Source: Stomorhina lunata
Lineage: Eukaryota; Arthropoda; Insecta; Diptera; Rhiniidae
Assembly (NCBI GenBank): GCA_933228675.1
Contig: OW121740.1
Coordinates: 126,677,630-126,741,629 of the forward strand
DNA length: 64,000 nucleotides
Direction: 5' to 3'
Positions 22,142-32,792 of this stretch are shown piece after piece. Positions within the stretch are counted from its first letter, which is position 1. Each line of letters opens with the position of its first letter. Made by a program: the position numbers and the translations under genes. A model generated the notes under the pieces. It saw nothing but the letters and a program-made list of their open reading frames with translations, did no database searches and had not been told where the DNA came from.

Positions 22142-24335
22142 ATGGAAATATTTATGAGGATTTTTTTAATAATTTCGATAGTTTCTCTAACAATTCAATC
22201 TAATATATACTTTATTGATGATGAACCAAAGGTATTTAATTATGTTCAATCTAAATAATTGTTGATCAAAAATTTAAGATCTTTTTTAAGGGCAAAGACA
22301 ATATAAAAAAAGATATTGCACTATATACATTTTTTTCTGTCAAATGTGGATAAAGAACAATAAAAGACATATAAACGCACAAACAAAGATACATTTTATG
22401 AGCACGTGTGTGTGCCTTAGTTTTCTCTCATTAAATAATCGTCTCCATTAGTTTTTGTTTATGGGACTTTTCAAAACGACTATATGGCAAATTAATGTAT
22501 GGAAGTGCAATGTCTTTATTTGAAAAAGGGTTTTTTTCAAAATCAATTTTTTTTTAATTTAAAATTTACTTAATAACTTCCAGTACACTTGGTATGATGC
22601 CTTAACGAAATGCAGCAGCAAAAATATGAGTCTGGTCACAATTGAAACGAGTCAAAAATCGGATGAATTAAAAAATACATTAAAAAAATCATTACCAAAA
22701 TTTAAGCCTCTATGGATTGGTGGAGTCTACAATCAAATAAATAGCGAATTTATTTGGATTTCAAATGGCAAGACGTTAACATACGCCAATTGGAAATCTG
22801 GTGAACCAAAGGTTTCAAAAGAAGACGACTTTTGTCTACTTGTCGGGAATAACGACAATAACGAATGGAGTGGAAAGCATTGTTTCTTTCATTTCGGCGT
22901 TGTCTGTGAGTACAGTGAGAATTATCTTAGGCAAAAAGAGTTACAAAAAAAATTCCGAAAAGAAATGGAATCACAAAAGCAATTACAGGAGAAATTAAAT
23001 GAGGAACTGCAAAAGGAAATAAAACTTCAAAGGGATTTGGAAGCCTCAAAATCATTGGAATCGCGATTAAAAACTGAATTGCAAGAGGAATTGGTAAAAA
23101 AACAAAAACTCCAGGAAGAATTGGAAGGCAGTAAACTGGCTTCGAAATTACTGGAATCTCAATTCAAAAATAAACTGGAAGAAAAACTAGCAAAAGAAGA
23201 AAAACTTCGAAAAGAATTGGAAGACGGCAAACTTGCTTCGAAATTATTGGAATCACAATTAAAAAATGAATTCCAAAAAAAATTGCAAGAAGAACTATCA
23301 AAAAAACAAAAACTCCAGGAAGAATTGGAAGGCAGTAAACTGGCTTCGAAATTACTGGAATCTCAATTCAAAAATAAACTGGAAGAGGAATTGGCAAAAG
23401 AACAAAAACTTCAACAGGAATTGCAAGAGAGTAAACTAGCTTCAAAATCCTTGGAATCACAATTAAAAAATCAGTTGCAAGAGGAATTGGTACAAAAACA
23501 AAAACTCCAGGAAAAGTTGGAAGGCAGTAAACTAGCTTCGAAATCATTGGAAACACAACTGAAAAATAAATTGCAAGAGGAACTAGCAAAAGAAGAAAAA
23601 CTTCGAAAAGAATTGGAAGACAGCAAAATTGCTTCGAAATTGGTGGAATCGCATTTAAAAAATGAATTCCAAAAAAAATTGCAAGAAGAGTTATCAACAA
23701 AACAAAAACTCCAGGAAGAATTGGAAAGCAACAAACTTGCTTCGAAAACATTGGAATCGCAATTGAAAAATAAATTACAAGAGGAATTGGCAAAAGCACA
23801 AAAACTTCAACAGGAATTGCAAGAAAGTAAAGTAGCTTCAAAATTATTAGAATCACAATTAAAAAATCAGTTGCAAGAGAAATTGGTACAAAATCAAAAA
23901 TTCCAGGAAGAGTTGGAAGGCAGTAAACTAGCTTCGAAGTCGCTGGAATCACAACTGAAAAATAAATTGCAAGAAGAACTAGCAAAAGAAGAAAAACTTC
24001 AAAAAGAATTGGAAGACAGCAAACTTGCTTCGAAATTGTTGGAATCGCATTTAAAAAAAGAATTTCAAGAAAAATTGCAAGAAGAATTGTCAAAAAAACA
24101 AAAACTCCAGGAAGAATTGCAAGGCAACAAACTTGCTTCGAAAACATTGGAATCGCAATTGAAAAATAAATTACAAGAGGAATTGGCAAAAGCACAAAAA
24201 CTTCAAGAGGAACTGGATAATAATAAAATTATAATGGAATCTTTAAAGGGCTACAATAATCTTAAGAGCTTTAATGATACAACAAGGACACCGCGCAAAA
24301 TTATAGTAGTTAATATTAATCCAAATCACTTATAG
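22142..24335 (+). CDS. C-type lectin B with a long repetitive coiled-coil tail (two exons)
   Basis: Exon 1 is 22142-22231 (30 codons, signal peptide with core MRIFLIISIVSLTIQS), ending AAAG|GTATTT. The intron is 352 bp and ends AACTTCCAG. Exon 2 is 22584-24335; the product is 613 residues. The CTLD (about 31-140) starts YTWYDALTKC and keeps the four framework cysteines. The sugar-site motif is EPK (104-106) and the WND position reads WSG (125-127), so canonical calcium binding is probably lost. From about residue 145 to 575 the protein is charged heptad sequence, including eleven repeats of KLASK.LES..KN..QEEL type (23133-24224). The repeats are 32 or 36 residues long, in a 36-32-32-32 higher-order pattern. 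The short tail ends IIVVNINPNHL, resembling the end of lectin C. An AATAAA lies at 24363-24368. Likely secreted and oligomeric; ligand unknown. Confidence 0.9.
23133..24224 (+). repeat. coding tandem repeat (96/108 bp) in lectin B
   Basis: Eleven in-frame units begin at 23133, 23229, 23337 and so on. Their lengths in residues are 32, 36, 32, 32, 32, 36, 32, 32, 32, 36, 32. Units 2, 6 and 10 (starts 23229, 23625, 24021) are the long type, so the array has a 396-bp higher-order period. All changes preserve frame. The antisense strand is open through the array only because of composition. Confidence 0.9.
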
Positions 24336-24491
24336 TACAACCAAATTGCGATATTGCGTTTTAATAAAAATTTATTAAAATTTATCAAACACATCAAACA
24401 TTATTAAAGTTGTGTCCCCGTACGACAAAGAAGCTACACAAACCAGTCCAAAGTTATATACAACTCACCGAAATAGTACCGGTACTCAATA

Positions 24492-27400
24492 ATAATTCTA
24501 TCGAAAATTTTTCTATAGAAAAATAATTTTATCGAAAATTTTTCTATAGAAAAATATTTTTATCGAAAATTTTTCTATAGAAAAATATTTTTATCGAAAA
24601 TTTTTCTATAGAAAAATATTTTTATCGAAAATTTTTCTATAGAAAAATATTTTTATCGAAAATTTTTCTATAGAAAAATATTTTTATCGAAAATTTTTCT
24701 ATAGAAAAATATTTTTATCGAAAATTTTTCTATAGAAAAATATTTTTATCGAAAATTTTTCTATAGAAAAATATTTCTATCGCAAATTTTTCTATAGAAA
24801 AATATTTCTATCGAAAATTTTTTTTTATAGAAAAATATTTCTATCGAAAATTTTTCTATAGAAAAGTATTTCTATCGAAAATTTTTCTATAGAAAAATAT
24901 TTCTATCGAAAATTTTTCTATAGAAAAATATTTCTATCGAAAATTTTTCTATAGAAAAATATTTCTATCGAAAATATTTCTATCGAAAATTTTTCTATAG
25001 AAAAATATTTCTATCGAAAATTTTTCTATAGAAAAATATTTCTATCGAAAATTTTTCTATAGAAAAATATTTCTATCGAAAATTTTTCTATAGAAAAATA
25101 TTTCTATCGAAAATTTTTCTATAGAAAAATATTTCTATCGAAAATTTTTCTATAGAAAAATATTTCTATCGAAAATTTTTCTATAGAAAAATATTTCTAT
25201 CGAAAATTTTTCTATAGAAAAATATTTCTATCGAAAATTTTTCTATAGAAAAATATTTCTATCGAAAATTTTTCTATAGAAAAATATTTCTATCGAAAAT
25301 TTTTCTATAGAAAAATATTTCTATCGAAAATTTTTCTATAGAAAAATATTTCTATCGAAAATTTTTCTATAGAAAAATATTTCTATCGAAAATTTTTCTA
25401 TAGAAAAATATTTCTATCGAAAATTTTTCTGTAGAAAAATATTTCTATCGAAAATTTTTCTATAGAAAAATATTTCTATCGAAAATTTTTCTATAGAAAA
25501 ATATTTCTATCGAAAATTTTTCTATAGAAAAATATTTCTATCGAAAATTTTTGTATAGAAAAATATCTCTATCGAAAATTTTTTGATAGAAAAATATTTC
25601 TATCGAAAATTTTTTTTTATAGAAAAATATTTCTATCGAAAAATTTTTTCTATAGAAAAATATTTCAATCGAAAATTTTTTCTATAGAAAAATATTTCTA
25701 TCGAAAATTTTTTTCTATAGAAAAATATTTCTATCGAAAATTTTTTTCTATAGAAAAATATTTCTATCGAAAATTTTTTTCTATAGAAAAATATCTCTAA
25801 CGAAAATTTTTTTCTATAGAAAAATATTTCTATCGAAAATTTTTCTATAGAAAAATATTTCTATCGAAAATTTTTCTATAGAAAAATATTTCTATCGAAA
25901 ATTTTTCTATAGAAAAATATTTCTATCGAAAATTTTTCTATAGAAAAATATTTCTATCGAAAATTTTTCTATAGAAAAATATTTCTATCGAAAATTTTTC
26001 TATAGAAAAATATTTCTATCGAAAATTTTTCTATAGAAAAATATTTCTATCGAAAATTTTTCTATAGAAAAATATTTCTATCGAAAATTTTTCTATAGAA
26101 AAATATTTCTATCGAAAATTTTTCTATAGAAAAATATTTCTATCGAAAATTTTTCTATAGAAAAATATTTCTATCGAAAATTTTTCTATAGAAAAATATT
26201 TCTATCGAAAATTTTTCTATAGAAAAATATTTCTATCGAAAATTTTTCTATAGAAAAATATTTCTATCGAAAATTTTTCTATAGAAAAATATTTCTATCG
26301 AAAATTTTTCTATAGAAAAATATTTCTATCGAAAATTTTTCTATAGAAAAATATTTCTATCGAAAATTTTTCTATAGAAAAATATTTCTATCGAAAATTT
26401 TTCTATAGAAAAATATTTCTATCGAAAATTTTTCTATAGAAAAATATTTCTATCGAAAATTTTTCTATAGAAAAATATTTCTATCGAAAATTTTTCTATA
26501 GAAAAATATTTCTATCGAAAATTTTTCTATAGAAAAATATTTCTATCGAAAATTTTTCTATAGAAAAATATTTCTATCGAAAATTTTTCTATAGAAAAAT
26601 ATTTCTATCGAAAATTTTTCTATAGAAAAATATTTCTATCGAAAATTTTTCTATAGAAAAATATTTCTATCGAAAATTTTTCTATAGAAAAATATTTCTA
26701 TCGAAAATTTTTTTCTATAAAAAATTTTTCTATCGAAAATTTTTTTCTATAGAAAAATATTTCTATCGAATTTTTTTTTCTATAGAAAAATATTTCTATC
26801 GAAAATTTTTTTCTATAGAAAAATATTTCTATCGAAAATTTTTTTCTATAGAAAAATATTTCTATCGAAAATTTTTTTCTATAGAAAAATATTTCTATCG
26901 AAAATTTTTTTCTATAGAAAAATATTTCTATCGAAAATTATTTTCTATAGAAAAATATTTCTATCGAAAAATTTTTTTTTTTTTCTAAAAATAACAAATT
27001 AGTCGGGATGTAAATATTATTCAAAAAAGAAGTGTATTTGCATTTGATCCCAAAACCTGTTACATTTATTTATTAATGTAATAGATCAATTTATTGATAA
27101 AAAGCCAAAAATTGTTTGCGGAGAAACCAAATTCCTCGACGCGTTGGTTTCTCCGCAAACATTTTTTGGCTTTTTATCAATAAATTGATCTGTTACATTA
27201 ATAAATAAATGTAACAGGTTTGGGATCAAATGCAAATACACTTCTTTTTAAAAATTTTTTTCTATAGAAAAATATTTCTATCGAAAATTTTTTTCTATAG
27301 AAAAATATTTCTATCGAAAAATATTTCTATCGAAAATTTTTGTACAGAAAAATATTTCTATCGAAAATTTTTCTATAGAAAAATATTTCTATCGAAAATT

Positions 27401-28125
27401 TTTCTATAGAAAAATATTTCTATCGAAAATTTTTCTATAGAAAAATATTTCTATCGAAAATTTTTCTATAGAAAAATATTTCTATCGAAAATTTTTCTAT
27501 AGAAAAATTTTCGATAGAAAATTTTTCTATAGAAAAATATTTCTATCGAAAATTTTTCTATAGAAAAATATTTCTATCGAAAATTTTTCGATAGAAAAAT
27601 ATTTGTATCGAAAATTTTTTTTTATAGAAAAATATTTCTATCGAAAAATTTTTTCTATAGAAAAATATTTCTATCGAAAATTTTTCTATAGAAAAATATT
27701 TCTATCGAAAATTTTTCTATAGAAAAATATTTCTATCGAAAATTTTTCTATCGAAATTTTTTTATATAGAAAAATATTTCTATCGAAAATTTTTTTCTAT
27801 AGAAAAATATTTCTGTCGAAATTTTTTTCTATAGAAAAATATTTCTATCGAAATTTTTTTTCTATAGAAAAATATTTCTATCGAAAATTTTTTGCTATAG
27901 AAAAATATTTCTATCGAAAATTATTTTCTATAGAAAAATATTTCTATCGAAAATTTTTTTCTATAGAAAAATATTTCTATCGAAAATTTTTTTCTATAGA
28001 AAAATATTTCTATCGAAAAATATTTCTATCGAAAGTTTTTGTACAGAAAAATATTTCTATCGAAAATTTTTCGATAGAAAAATATTTCTATCGAAAAGTT
28101 CTCTATAGAAAAATATTTCTATTGT
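24492..28125. repeat. 31-bp satellite array
   Basis: More than 100 units of CTATCGAAAATTTTTCTATAGAAAAATATTT recur every 31 bp. The first eight or nine units carry TTTTTATCG instead of TTTCTATCG. Blocks at about 25600-25830 and 26700-26990 have one to three extra T in the second T-run. TTTTTCTATAGAAAAA inside each unit is a perfect dyad. A hairpin element interrupts it at 27024-27249. The array fills the space between lectin B and lectin C. Confidence 0.93.
27024..27249. mobile_element. long-hairpin element inside the satellite
   Basis: Two arms of about 105 bp, near-perfect complements, face each other. They run from GAAGTGTATTTGCATTTGATCCC at the left through TTGCGGAGAAACCA to a ~14-bp loop (ATTCCTCGACGCG), then back to CAAATGCAAATACACTTC. 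Mismatches are very few (for example one extra A near 27053). No ORF. It looks like a recent foldback MITE or an inverted duplication. A 35-bp arm fragment is also found at 14963-14998 in the 30-bp satellite. Confidence 0.85.
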
Positions 28126-28478
28126 ATTGATAAAGGGTATTTTAGATTCGAATACAGCACTCCAACTTGTTGAAATTTCAATGTGTTTTTTATTTATTTT
28201 TTTTATCGATTAAAGTATATTTTTTTATAAATTATTTGCTCAAAATTCGTTAGAATTAAAATTTTTGCTGATAAAATAACATAAACAAATTCTAGTTTTA
28301 TCAAACTTTAGAAAGAAAAAACTTAACTTGGTTTGCCCAGAGCTAAAGGGGATTTACTAAATTTAGAAATAAAACCACAAAAATGTAAGTTTCGATAACT
28401 TAAATCTGAATATGTATAAATATTTCTTAACAAAAGTATTTCTTAATTTAGTCTCCAAAATTAAGTGAAACAAATAAA
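28126..28478. other. upstream region of lectin C
   Basis: AT-rich, 350 bp between the satellite and the lectin C start codon. No distinct core-promoter motif can be asserted. Confidence 0.35.
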
Positions 28479-29162
28479 ATGTCGAAATCTTTTAAGGGGA
28501 TTTGTATAATTCTATTTATAATTGCAAAATTTTATACCATTAACGGCAATGAAAATATATTTACATCGGATCAGAATAACGTTTATTATATAGAAAGCGA
28601 GCAAAAGGTAAGATCTTAGAATAAATATAAAAAAATAAATATTTTAATATCAAATATTTTCCAGTTCACTTGGTATGATGCTTTGGCTAAATGTGCTCAC
28701 ATGAACATGAGTCTGGTGACCATCGACACCAAACACAAGTCTCAGGATATTACTTCCCTGTTAACATATATTTTTGGCAAAAGAATTCCCCTATGGATAG
28801 GAGGCGTTGTTAACGGTGCAAATCCTAGGCAATTTGTTTGGATTGCCACTGGAAAGAAATTCATTTACACCAATTGGGGAAGTGGTCAACCCGATTTTGC
28901 AGGCAATAATGAATATTGCGCTCAAACTGGCTGGACTGATAAAATGGAATGGAATGATCACGTTTGCTCTAATTTATATGGTTATATGTGCGAATACAGC
29001 CGATATCATGTTTGCGAAAAAGAATTGCAAATGCGACGACAAGAGGATGTGAACCAGCAGCAGCAAATGGAGTTGAAAAAGATGATGGGAGAGGTTTTGA
29101 AGAATGGTGAAAGCAAAACTTTTCGGGATATAATTTTCAATATTAATCAGAATCAAAAGTGA
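28479..29162 (+). CDS. secreted C-type lectin C (two exons), galactose-type motif
   Basis: Exon 1 is 28479-28607 (43 codons, signal peptide core GICIILFIIAKFYTING), ending AAAAG|GTAAGA. The intron is 57 bp and ends ATTTTCCAG. Exon 2 is 28665-29162; the product is 208 residues. The CTLD (about 44-154) begins FTWYDALAKC and has WIGG, QPD (118-120), WND (139-141) and all four framework cysteines. QPD plus WND is the classical calcium-dependent galactose-binding signature. An extra cysteine at about 160 follows the domain and could form an inter-chain bond. The tail is short and charged and ends DIIFNINQNQK. No AATAAA was seen; ATTAAA at about 29182 is a possible poly(A) signal. Sister to lectin B by intron position, exon-2 opening and C-terminus. 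Confidence 0.92.
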
Positions 29163-29719
29163 TGTTAAAAAATGTTTGTAATTAAAAATTATTTGTGTTG
29201 GCGAACGAAACTACCCAAACCAGCCCGAAGTTACCCAAAACTCAGCCAATTGTGTTCCTGTACTCTGTTTTGGTTTGAGTCTTTACTAAATGGAGAGAGT
29301 AATTTCATTTCCTTTCTTACTCAAACTACACAGACTAAAGTGGGGTTAATATAACTCAAGCGGCTGACGATTGAGCGCAATTTACATGTGTTTTGTTATT
29401 GTAACAAAAACAAAATACATGTAAATTTCACTCAATCGTCAGTCGCTTGAGTTATATAAACCCCACATTAAATTTCGAAAAAAATTTAGAAAATTTTTAT
29501 TTTAAAATTAAATAAATCAAAACCAAAATGTTTTAACAGTTTCAAAAATATTTGTTTAAATATCTTACAAGATTTTTAATTTCTGGTCTTTTGTGTTTCC
29601 GTACTTTTAGGTTAATTTTGTTATTTGAGAGAGTAATTTCATAATTACTCTCATTTGGCCGAACTTACCCAGAAAGTAAAGAAGCAGACCTATAACATTG
29701 TTGCTAAGCAACACATGTA
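29163..29719. other. intergenic spacer between lectin C and a Tc1/mariner element
   Basis: It contains the second copy of the palindromic MITE (29340-29466). GAGAGAGTAATTTCAT occurs near 29293 and GAGAGAGTAATTTCATAATT near 29627. No gene was seen. Confidence 0.5.
29340..29466. mobile_element. palindromic foldback MITE, copy 2
   Basis: 127 bp starts GTGGGGTTAATATAACTCAA and ends with the complement TTGAGTTATATAAACCCCAC. The arms pair through GCGGCTGACGATTGAG and AATTTACATGT. It matches copy 1 (1243-1365) along its length. TAA/TTAA-rich flanks suggest an AT-rich target. Confidence 0.8.
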
Positions 29720-31013
29720 AAGAGTGTTCTAAAAAAAATATGCATTTACTATTTTAGACAAAATTTATCCATAGTGCAAGAAATAATTTATTTTTTGATC
29801 AAGTTAGTTTCTATAGATATTTCAGATACTATTATTTTAGAAATTATTAATTTTCAATAGTTATTTCAATCACAATGGACTGCGAAAAAAAGTTCGTGAA
29901 AATATAATTAAAACTTTTCAAAAAAATCCGTCATGGACTTTTAAAAAAATAGCTAAAAATTTGAAAGTTGACCCTCGAACGGTTTCTAATGCCATCAGAC
30001 GGTATAAGGAAAACCTGAACATTGAAAGAAAACCTGGATCAGGGAGGAAAAAAGGTCCTACAGATATTGGTAAGGCAAAAGAAGTCGAGCGACTCTTTCG
30101 AAGAGCGCCTAACACTTCTTTAAGAAAAGCAGCTCGTACGGTGAAATGTTCTACGAATTTTGCACATAGAGTCAAAGCTTATGCTGGACTGAAGACATAC
30201 AAAGTCCAAAAGGTTCCAGATCGCAATGCAATAAAGAACTTAGAAGCAAAAAAACGAGCGAAAAAATTGAAGTCTGATTTTATAAAAAAATACACCTGTT
30301 GTGTGATGGATGATGAAACATACGTACTGGCAGACTTTTCTCAACTTCCTGGTCAAGATTTTTATGTTGCTGATAAACGGGGCAATGTTCGACAAGAGTT
30401 TCGCACAAAACAACAAACAAAATTCCCTAAGAAGTTTCTCGTGTGGCAAGCTATTTGCAGTTGTGGCAAAAGAAGTAAAGTATTTGTGGCATCTGGCACA
30501 ATAAACACAGAAATTTATATAAAGGAGTGCCTACAAAAACGGTTGTTACCCTTTTTAAGAGAGCACAGAGTGACTACATTTTTTTGGCCCGATTTGGCAT
30601 CATGCCATTATGGAAAAAAGGCACTTGAGTGGTACTCAAAGAATAATGTCATTTTTGTACCACGAGAGGCAAATCCACCTAATTGTCCAGAACGGCCTGT
30701 GGAAAGGTATTGGGCTCTGGTAAAAAAGGAATTGAAGAACACAGGAAAGATTTCCAAGAACATGTCCGATTTTAAGCGCAGGTGGAACACATGCTCCAAA
30801 AAGGTATCAGAAGCAACTGTAAAATCTTTAATGGGAGGGTTTCCGAAAAAAGTCGATAATTTTGCAAAACCCGAGTACTAAGTAAACATTTTAATGCTAA
30901 ATGATTTTGTATAATATGTCATTATATTTGCGTATTTTGTAGAGTTTTTATATTAAAAGGTTTTATTTTTATTTAAGAAAATCCAACTACAAATTTTATT
31001 TAGAGCACTCCTT
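29720..31013 (+). mobile_element. Tc1/mariner-superfamily transposon, nearly intact
   Basis: 1294 bp flanked by TA on both sides (29718-29719 and 31014-31015). The left end reads AAGAGTGTTCTAAA; the right end, read inward, is AAGGAGTGCTCTAAA, so the TIRs differ by a one-base indel and one substitution and then continue weakly. It encodes one transposase (29961-30881). It lies 0.56 kb downstream of lectin C. Confidence 0.85.
29870..30881 (+). CDS. Tc1/mariner transposase (DD37E-like)
   Basis: The uninterrupted frame from the ATG at 29961 gives 306 residues. Homologous helix-turn-helix sequence (KKVRENIIKTFQKNPSWTF) extends upstream in the same frame to about 29870 without an in-frame ATG. The ATG at 29876 is in another frame, so the original start appears lost by a small indel or substitution. 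Catalytic segments are VMDDETYV (Asp about 117/118), FFWPDLASCHYG (Asp 211) and PNCPERPVERYW (Glu 248). There are 36 residues between the last two, one fewer than the DD37E group; one residue appears missing between CPE and RPVE. The DNA-binding region includes RKPGSGRKKG. Activity is doubtful because of the N-terminal loss. Confidence 0.85.
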
Positions 31014-31244
31014 TATCTTAAAAATATATTCAAATTTCTACAAGTACTTTATAAATAAGTACCAAGTGTTATTTTACCGAGTATTGAGTCCAATTTCTAA
31101 AGTGTACCAAATACGTTTCTTCTCATTAAATTTGACTAAAGAGCAAGTTAAATTTTGTTTCTATGTTTTTTTAGTTTAAAAGATATGACGCTGCTGTCTT
31201 TCCGCCTTTTTTACCACCTTATGCTTTTTGAATTTTGGATTTCA

Positions 31245-31735
31245 CCATCATAGGTGGAAAGGGTATTATAAGTTTGTGCTGATGTATGTAACGCATAGAA
31301 ATATTTGTTTTAGACTCACCTTTTAGTATACTAATAGACTCAGAATCACTTTCTGAATCGACTTAGCGATGCCAGTCCGCCCGTCGGGCTGGCTGGACTC
31401 CCATTTAAACCATGTAATCCAAGCACAGGTCGCTAAAACGCTGGTATATCTGAAGATACTTATAATTTGAGTTTACACATAATTTTTGTGTAAAAAGTGT
31501 AATCAATTGCCAAATTTCAAGATAATCGTTATACATTTGACACTAGCTCTTATATAAGTCTAAATGACGGAAACAGCTTAAATATATATGTAAGTCTTGA
31601 GAAAATGTTGTATGATGGCAATATTTAGTAAATATTTGTCTTTATATAGGAACAAGAACACCTTTGATCTTAGTGGTGAAGGGCATCGTCTGGTCGATCT
31701 TGACCAACTATAGCACTTTCTAAATTGTTTATTAT
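31245..31735 (+). mobile_element. DINE-1-like element, family 1, internally deleted
   Basis: TCACCATCATAGGTGGAAAGGGTATTATAAG, GATGTATGTAACGCATAGAAATATTTG and GACTTAGCGATGCCAGTCCGCCCGTC are present. The middle is missing (it jumps after CACAGGTCGC to the CTAAAACGCT segment). It ends TGGTCGATCTTGACCAACTATAGCACTTTC. The 125-bp-type satellite begins at once. Confidence 0.75.
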
Positions 31736-32702
31736 GCTTTTAAATGGAAATCTAACGAAATTTTGGGATCACTAAACTTTTTCATAAAAAATCAAATTTT
31801 TCATATAAAATTGAATTTTGTCACAAAAAACTATTAATGGCTGTAACTTTTTTATTATGCGTTTAAATGGAAACCTAACGAAATTTTGGGATCACTAAAA
31901 TTTTGTATAAAAAATCAAAATTTTTGCTATAAAATTGCATTTTTTAACAAAAAAAAAAAACTTTTAATTTCTGTAACTTTTTAATTATGCGTTTAAATGG
32001 AAATCTAACGAAATTTTGGGATTACTAAAATTTTTTATATAAAATTGCATTTTTTCACAAAAAAAAACTTTAAATGGTTGTAACTTTTTTATTATGCGTT
32101 TAAATGGAAATCTAATACAATTATGGAATCAAAATATTTCATATAAAATTTAATTTTTCACAAAAAAAATTTAAATGGCTGTAAATTTTTTATTATGCGT
32201 TTAAATGGAAATCTAACAAGATTTTGGGATAACTAAAATTTCTCATAAAAAATCAAAATTTTTCATATAAAATTGAATTTTTCCACAAAAATACTTTAAA
32301 TAGCTGTAACTTTTTTATTTCCATTTAAATGGAAATCTAATGGAATTTTGGGATCATTATAATTTTTCTTAAAAAATCAAAATTTTTTATATAAAATTGC
32401 ATATTTTTTTACAAAAAATCAATATTTTCATATAAAATTGAATTTTTTCACAAAAAAACGATATTTTAAGATCACTAAAATTTTTCATTGAAATTTAATT
32501 TTTTTAACAAAAGAAACTTTAAATGGCTGTTACTTTTATATTATGCGTTTAAATGGAAATCTAATGAAATTTAGAGATCACTAAAATTTTTCATAAAAAA
32601 TCCAAATTTTTCATATAAATTTGAATTTTTTTCACAAAAAAAAAAAGTTAAATGGCTGTAATTTTTTATTATGCGTTTAAATGGAAATCTAATGACATTT
32701 TG
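31736..32702 (+). repeat. 125-bp-type satellite, old diverged block
   Basis: About nine degenerate units with ATTATGCGTTTAAATGGAAATCTAA, AAATTTTGGGATCACTAAAAT and TTTAAATGGCTGTAACTTTT. Units vary in length. The block lies between two DINE-like elements. Confidence 0.85.
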
Positions 32703-32792
32703 GTATTAGAGGTAGTCTTACAATTTAAAACTGCTAGGATGTAGAAAAGTTGTTGGCTGGTTTCTTATAACTTTGGATCCTATCCTATTTAT

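Noticed and set aside
23368..24195. 275-codon antisense frame across lectin B
   Set aside because: Shadow of the coding repeat on the plus strand; hydrophobic composition mirrors the charged coiled coil.
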